Below, piece by piece: positions 60,446 to 64,000 of a stretch of DNA of 64,000 nt; position 1 is the first letter of the stretch; the number at the start of each line of letters is the position of its first letter. A program made the translations under genes and the position numbers. The DNA comes from an uncultured Bacteroidales bacterium. GTDB taxonomy: Bacteria; Bacteroidota; Bacteroidia; Bacteroidales; F082. Below the pieces are notes generated by a model. That model saw only the letters and a list, made by a program, of their open reading frames with translations. It had not been told where the DNA came from and did no database searches. Location: contig ONFO01000006.1 in the NCBI GenBank assembly GCA_900317155.1, forward strand, positions 56,064 to 120,063, in the 5' to 3' direction.

Positions 60446-61393
60446 TCACAGCAACTTCTTCTTCAAAGTCTCGATCATATCGACCGTCATCTTGTCGAGG
60501 TCGTACTTCGGGTTCCAGCCCCACTCGGCGCGGGCGCAGCTGTCGTCCATCTTGTTCGGCCAGCTGTCGGCGATGGCCTGACGGATCGGGTCGAACTTGT
60601 ACTCCATCTCGAAGTTGGGATAGTATTTCTTGATAGCATTGTAGATGATCTCCGGGTCAAAGCTCATGGCCGTCACATTGAACGAGTTGCGGTGCACCAG
60701 CTTGGTCGGGTCGGCCTCCATGATGTCGACCATGGCATCCAAAGCGTCAGGCATATACATCATGTCCATGTAGGTGCCTTTGCTGATGGGGCAATAGAAC
60801 TTCTCGCCCTTTACTGCGGCATAGTAGATCTCCACTGCGTAGTCGGTGGTACCACCGCCCGGCAAAGTCAGGTTGCTAATGAGACCCGGGAAACGGACGC
60901 TGCGGGTATCCACACCGAAGCGAGTGAAGTAATAGTCGCTCAGCAGTTCACCCGTGACTTTGGTCACACCATAGATGGTGTTCGGGCGCTGGATGGTGTC
61001 TTGAGGTGTGTTGTCGTGCGGTGTGCTGGCACCGAAAGCACCGATGGATGAAGGCGTGAACACGGCGCAGTTGAAGATACGAGCCGTCTCAAGGCAGTTC
61101 ACCAACGAGCCGATGCCGACATTCCAACCCAGCATGGGGTTCTTTTCAGCCGTGGCCGAAAGGATGGCGGCGAGGTTATAAATCGTGTCGATGTTGTAGC
61201 GTTTCACCACCTCAACGATTTGCATGATTTGTGTCGAGTCGATTCTTTCAAAAGGACCGGCCTCGGCAATTTCACCGGTCAAAGGGCGAAGATCGCTCGC
61301 AACCACGTTTTCGTTTCCGTAAGTGCGACGAAGCTTCTTCACCAATTCTGTTCCGATCTGTCCGCCGGAACCAACGATCAATATCTTTTTCAT
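60446..61393 (-). CDS. L-threonine 3-dehydrogenase, SDR/epimerase type
   Basis: The 315-residue protein is an NAD-dependent extended SDR: glycine motif VGSGGQIGTE at residues 8-17, TPSSIGAFG with the Ser, and YGVTK as the Tyr/Lys pair. FPGLIS is typical of the epimerase-like threonine dehydrogenases. It oxidises threonine to 2-amino-3-ketobutyrate, which the upstream gene's product would cleave. The ATG at 61393 is chosen over TTG 61399. Gene order kbl-tdh supports the call over a generic sugar epimerase. Confidence 0.88.
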   Translation of the reverse strand: MKKILIVGSGGQIGTELVKKLRRTYGNENVVASDLRPLTGEIAEAGPFERIDSTQIMQIVEVVKRYNIDTIYNLAAILSATAEKNPMLGWNVGIGSLVNCLETARIFNCAVFTPSSIGAFGASTPHDNTPQDTIQRPNTIYGVTKVTGELLSDYYFTRFGVDTRSVRFPGLISNLTLPGGGTTDYAVEIYYAAVKGEKFYCPISKGTYMDMMYMPDALDAMVDIMEADPTKLVHRNSFNVTAMSFDPEIIYNAIKKYYPNFEMEYKFDPIRQAIADSWPNKMDDSCARAEWGWNPKYDLDKMTVDMIETLKKKLL

Positions 61394-61502
61394 TGTCAAT
61401 TACCAATTTTTAATGCAGAATGTAGAATTAAGAATGTAGAATTGGAGCAAAGCCCTGCGACGCATTGCGACATTAACTTCGTTGAATCACCGATTCCAAC
61501 AT

Positions 61503-61524
61503 TCTTAATTCTTAATTCTTAATT
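61503..61524. repeat. Heptamer tandem repeat between kbl and tdh
   Basis: ATTCTTA is repeated three times (61503-61523), with related AGAATGTAGAATT units at 61418-61445. The 130-base gap between the two genes holds no other feature I can support. Confidence 0.65.
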
Positions 61525-62711
61525 CACTTCAAGATTCCCAGTTCTTTACCAATCTTCACGAAGGCGGCGATGCACTTGTCGAGGTGCTCACGCTCGTGGG
61601 CGGCGCTGACCTGCACGCGGATACGGGCTTGACCTTTCGGCACCACAGGATAATAGAATCCCGTGACGAAGATGCCTTCTTCCTGCAACTTGGCGGCAAA
61701 CTTCTGCGACAGCGGGGCGTCGTAGAGCATCACAGCGCAGATGGCGGATTGTGAAGGCTTGCAGTCGAAGCCAGCCTCGGTCATCTTCTTGATGAAGTAG
61801 TCGGTGTTGGCGTGCAGCTTGTCTTGCAGCGTGTTGGTCTCGCTCATCATCTCAAACATGCGGATGCCAGCGGCCACGAGGCCAGGAGCCATTGAGTTGG
61901 AGAACAGATACGGACGGCTGCGTTGACGCAACATGTCGATGATTTCCTTACGACCCGTAGTGAAGCCACCCATGGCACCACCGAAGGCCTTGCCTAGGGT
62001 ACCGGTCAGGATTTCAATCTTGCCACGGAGGTTGAAATGCTCGGTCACGCCACGTCCGGTCTTACCGACCACGCCAGCAGAGTGGCTCTCGTCAACCATC
62101 ACCATGGCATTGTATTTCTGTGCAAGTTCATAGATCTTGTCAAGCGGGCAGACATTGCCGTCCATCGAGAACACGCCGTCGGTGACGATGAGGCGGAAGC
62201 GGCACTTCTGAGCGTCTTGCAGTTGCTTCTCAAGGTCGGCCATGTCGGCATTGGCATAGCGGAAACGTTGGGCCTTGCAGAGGCGCACGCCGTCGATGAT
62301 AGAAGCATGGTTCAAAGCATCGGAGATGATGGCATCATCGGGACCGAGCAACGGCTCAAACACACCGCCGTTGGCATCGAAGCAAGCGGCATAGAGGATG
62401 GTGTCTTCCGTGCCGAAGAACTCAGCGATCTTGGCTTCCAACTTTTTGTGGAGGTCTTGGCAACCGCAGATGAAGCGGACAGAAGCCATACCATAGCCAC
62501 GGGCATCCATACCGTCCTTGGCGGCTTGGATCAGTTCGGGGTTGTCGGCCAAGCCGAGGTAGTTGTTAGCGCAGAAGTTGAGGCAAACCTTGCCACCAAC
62601 CATGATTTCAGCGCCTTGGGCACTCTCGATGATGCGTTCACGTTTATAAAGGCCATCAGCTTCAATCTGAGCCAATTCCTTTTTCAGATACTCTTGAAAA
62701 TTTGCGTACAT
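61524..62711 (-). CDS. kbl: Glycine C-acetyltransferase (2-amino-3-ketobutyrate CoA ligase)
   Basis: The 395-residue PLP enzyme of the alpha-oxoamine synthase group has NFCANNYLGLADNPEL, SVRFICGCQDLHKKLE, VDESHSAGVVGKTGRG, and PLP Lys in TLGKAFGGAMGG. It splits 2-amino-3-ketobutyrate with CoA to glycine and acetyl-CoA. Residues and length match Kbl rather than BioF (threonine dehydrogenase is the next gene). The operon therefore degrades threonine. Confidence 0.93.
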   Translation of the reverse strand: MYANFQEYLKKELAQIEADGLYKRERIIESAQGAEIMVGGKVCLNFCANNYLGLADNPELIQAAKDGMDARGYGMASVRFICGCQDLHKKLEAKIAEFFGTEDTILYAACFDANGGVFEPLLGPDDAIISDALNHASIIDGVRLCKAQRFRYANADMADLEKQLQDAQKCRFRLIVTDGVFSMDGNVCPLDKIYELAQKYNAMVMVDESHSAGVVGKTGRGVTEHFNLRGKIEILTGTLGKAFGGAMGGFTTGRKEIIDMLRQRSRPYLFSNSMAPGLVAAGIRMFEMMSETNTLQDKLHANTDYFIKKMTEAGFDCKPSQSAICAVMLYDAPLSQKFAAKLQEEGIFVTGFYYPVVPKGQARIRVQVSAAHEREHLDKCIAAFVKIGKELGILK

Positions 62712-62821
62712 TTTATTTAAGTTTGAAGTTGTCTGTTGTTCAGTTGTCAGTAAGGCAGTCTGATAGCGTGTAGAAGCGCAACTGGCATCTGCAAACTACA
62801 AACTGCCAACTGATTTTGCCG

Positions 62822-62829
62822 CAAAGGTA
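62822..62829 (-). promoter_or_regulatory. -7 promoter element of the kbl-tdh operon
   Basis: CAAAGGTA on the plus strand gives TACCTTTG on the minus strand. It is 110 bases upstream of the kbl start, so the leader is long. A GTTGTCTGTTGTTCAGTTGTCAG repeat region in this leader (62727-62749) and a CAACTGGCATCTGCAAACTAC stretch form partly complementary segments. Confidence 0.55.
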
Positions 62830-62883
62830 CGAAAAGAGTTGATAGGTTGGAACGAAATTTTGTGTTTTTTGCAAACGCTGCAA

Positions 62884-64000
62884 TCACTCGTCCGAAATCA
62901 GGCGGACGGAGCGGCCGTTACATCTTATACAAGCTATAACATCTTCAAAAGCGTAATTATCCATAGAATTTATATTCAATGAAAAGGCATTGTCCACACC
63001 TGCCACCTCGTCGCCCAGGAATTGCGAAGCCGTCCAATATGAGCCACTGGTATGTGATGAAGTCAATGCCGGGTTATTCCAATGATTATACCAGTACGCC
63101 ATCCCACCGAATTGAAACCCTGCCCCATACAAATCATACCAAACCCCGTCGTACCAAGGGAACTGATAGCGTTCCCCGCCAGCAGGCAAGAACACCGCAC
63201 CTGCAGGCTCCAACACATCCAACCATTCGCCGGCTGTTATTTTGTTTTCGAAATAAGAAGCAGACACGTTGACAGCTCCCAACGAATATGTGGAAGCATC
63301 CCATTCGTCAGGCAAGAGTATCATACCCCTAACCCCAGCAACAACAGCCATGGCGAAACGCATCCCCGAGGGCGTGACCCTTTCATCAAGGAGATACAGA
63401 AACTCTTCGGCACTCGGCGTGCGCCATTGTCTTGAGCCTCCGTTGCTGATGGTGTTGTGCACACCCCAATCCGCATGGGCGTACTCTCCGGTCAAGTCAA
63501 AATTGCCACGAGGACCATAGGATGCACAATCCGGGACATAGGAAGTGTAATCACAAGGATGGTAATACACATTGCCGTTGTTCCATCCGCTGGTGCCCCA
63601 TCCGAACAAGTCAACCCAGCCATCGTAATAATAATAGACCTTGGTGTTGTCGCATTTGGCGCCATCTTTATACACTGTCCCAAAATTCACATCCCCGAGT
63701 TCATAGTCCCAACTCGTTCCTCCCACAAAATCCCATTGGTCCTCGGCGAAACGCCATACATTATAATCGGCACAGTATTGCAGGTTGCCTTGCGAGAAAC
63801 GCACCTGATGGTATTTGCCCACAGAGAACAGTCCCGGAAGGGCGCCCTCGGGCCATGGCATAAACGGGTCGTCGGGGACAAACTCCAGCTCATCACCATA
63901 TGCCACACCCTCTTCGTTGATTGCGTAGGCGCGCACATAATGCGTCTGGCCTTTCTCCAGACCCGAGAAATAGCTCTCGAACGTGCACTTTCGGACATCG
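62884..64000 (-). CDS. Secreted/surface protein, 3' part (truncated by window edge)
   Basis: The frame is open from the window end to the stop at 62884, about 372 residues, so the 5' end is missing. The first visible part (FSGLEKGQTHYVRAYAINE then EGVAYGDELEF) is the end of a fibronectin-III-like repeat. The next section (LFSVGKYHQVRFSQGNLQY) and later W/G-rich segments, with RQWRTPSAEEFLYLL and SGSYWTASQF, resemble the Bacteroidales/Fibrobacter-type paralogous FISUMP domain. It ends IRCNGRSVRLISDE, without a T9SS sorting domain. Function unknown; probably extracellular. A GTG at 63936 is not a real start, as the open frame extends upstream. Confidence 0.7.
   Translation of the reverse strand, partial: DVRKCTFESYFSGLEKGQTHYVRAYAINEEGVAYGDELEFVPDDPFMPWPEGALPGLFSVGKYHQVRFSQGNLQYCADYNVWRFAEDQWDFVGGTSWDYELGDVNFGTVYKDGAKCDNTKVYYYYDGWVDLFGWGTSGWNNGNVYYHPCDYTSYVPDCASYGPRGNFDLTGEYAHADWGVHNTISNGGSRQWRTPSAEEFLYLLDERVTPSGMRFAMAVVAGVRGMILLPDEWDASTYSLGAVNVSASYFENKITAGEWLDVLEPAGAVFLPAGGERYQFPWYDGVWYDLYGAGFQFGGMAYWYNHWNNPALTSSHTSGSYWTASQFLGDEVAGVDNAFSLNINSMDNYAFEDVIACIRCNGRSVRLISDE

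Overview
The window looks like a chromosomal segment of a Bacteroidales (Bacteroidota) bacterium. The evidence is the recurrent TAnnTTTG promoter element, the near absence of Shine-Dalgarno sequences, C-terminal type IX secretion (T9SS) sorting domains, an OMP_b-brl_3 outer-membrane receptor, lipid A synthesis (lpxB) and a prfB gene with the classical programmed frameshift. I recognise no tRNA, rRNA, CRISPR array, transposase or integrase. Species cannot be assigned from this sequence alone.

Layout: 1-513 is the 5' part of a YitT-family membrane protein gene. 641-4793 (+) carries a YgiQ-type radical SAM protein, then a tightly coupled trio of a nicotinamidase-like lipoprotein, a PTS_EIIC_2 permease and recX. 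4790-21795 (-) is a ten-gene, about 17-kb unidirectional block that I consider the most interesting part of the window. It encodes two Sel1-repeat proteins with a shared C-terminal domain, an unknown 199-residue protein, a multi-zinc-ribbon protein, a membrane Ser/Thr kinase with a C-terminal peptidoglycan-binding-like domain, a zinc-ribbon protein with three intact CbbX/SpoVK-type AAA+ modules and one degenerate module, a zinc-ribbon/FHA protein, a PP2C phosphatase, a YwqG/DUF1963 protein and an exported protein with repeated NPCBM-like folds. The block abuts the recX stop codon, and a decayed second copy of the recX 3' end lies beyond its other end (22028-22171). It therefore sits between direct repeats of the recX 3' end.

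22212-24641 (+) has a membrane LytTR regulator and an archaeal-type/DUF234 ATPase. 24703-28548 (-) is a compact fatty-acid synthesis cluster, fabH-fabF-fabZ-acpP-fabG in transcription order. 28778-36956 (-) is a MacAB/TolC-type export operon (ATPase, two permeases, adaptor, outer-membrane factor) followed by an outer-membrane receptor. 37285-39084 (-) is an ECF sigma factor with a membrane partner. 39138-40760 (-) is a T9SS-secreted leucine-rich-repeat protein. 40854-44048 (+) is prfB, a PepSY-like protein and cstA.

44098-56464 (-) holds comEC preceded by a duplicated surface cassette: three T9SS-secreted IgGFc-binding-like proteins, two lipoproteins and two small beta-barrels. 56567-62711 (-) carries lpxB, surE, maf, a higBA toxin-antitoxin pair and the threonine-degrading tdh/kbl pair. 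62884-64000 is the 3' part of a surface-protein gene running off the window.

How the island may work (inference): kinase and PP2C phosphatase would write and erase Ser/Thr phosphorylation, the FHA protein would read it, the AAA+ machine would remodel a target, and the Sel1 and zinc-ribbon proteins would act as scaffolds. The kinase's extracytoplasmic domain and the secreted NPCBM protein suggest the input or output lies at the cell envelope. No part of this is demonstrated by the sequence alone.
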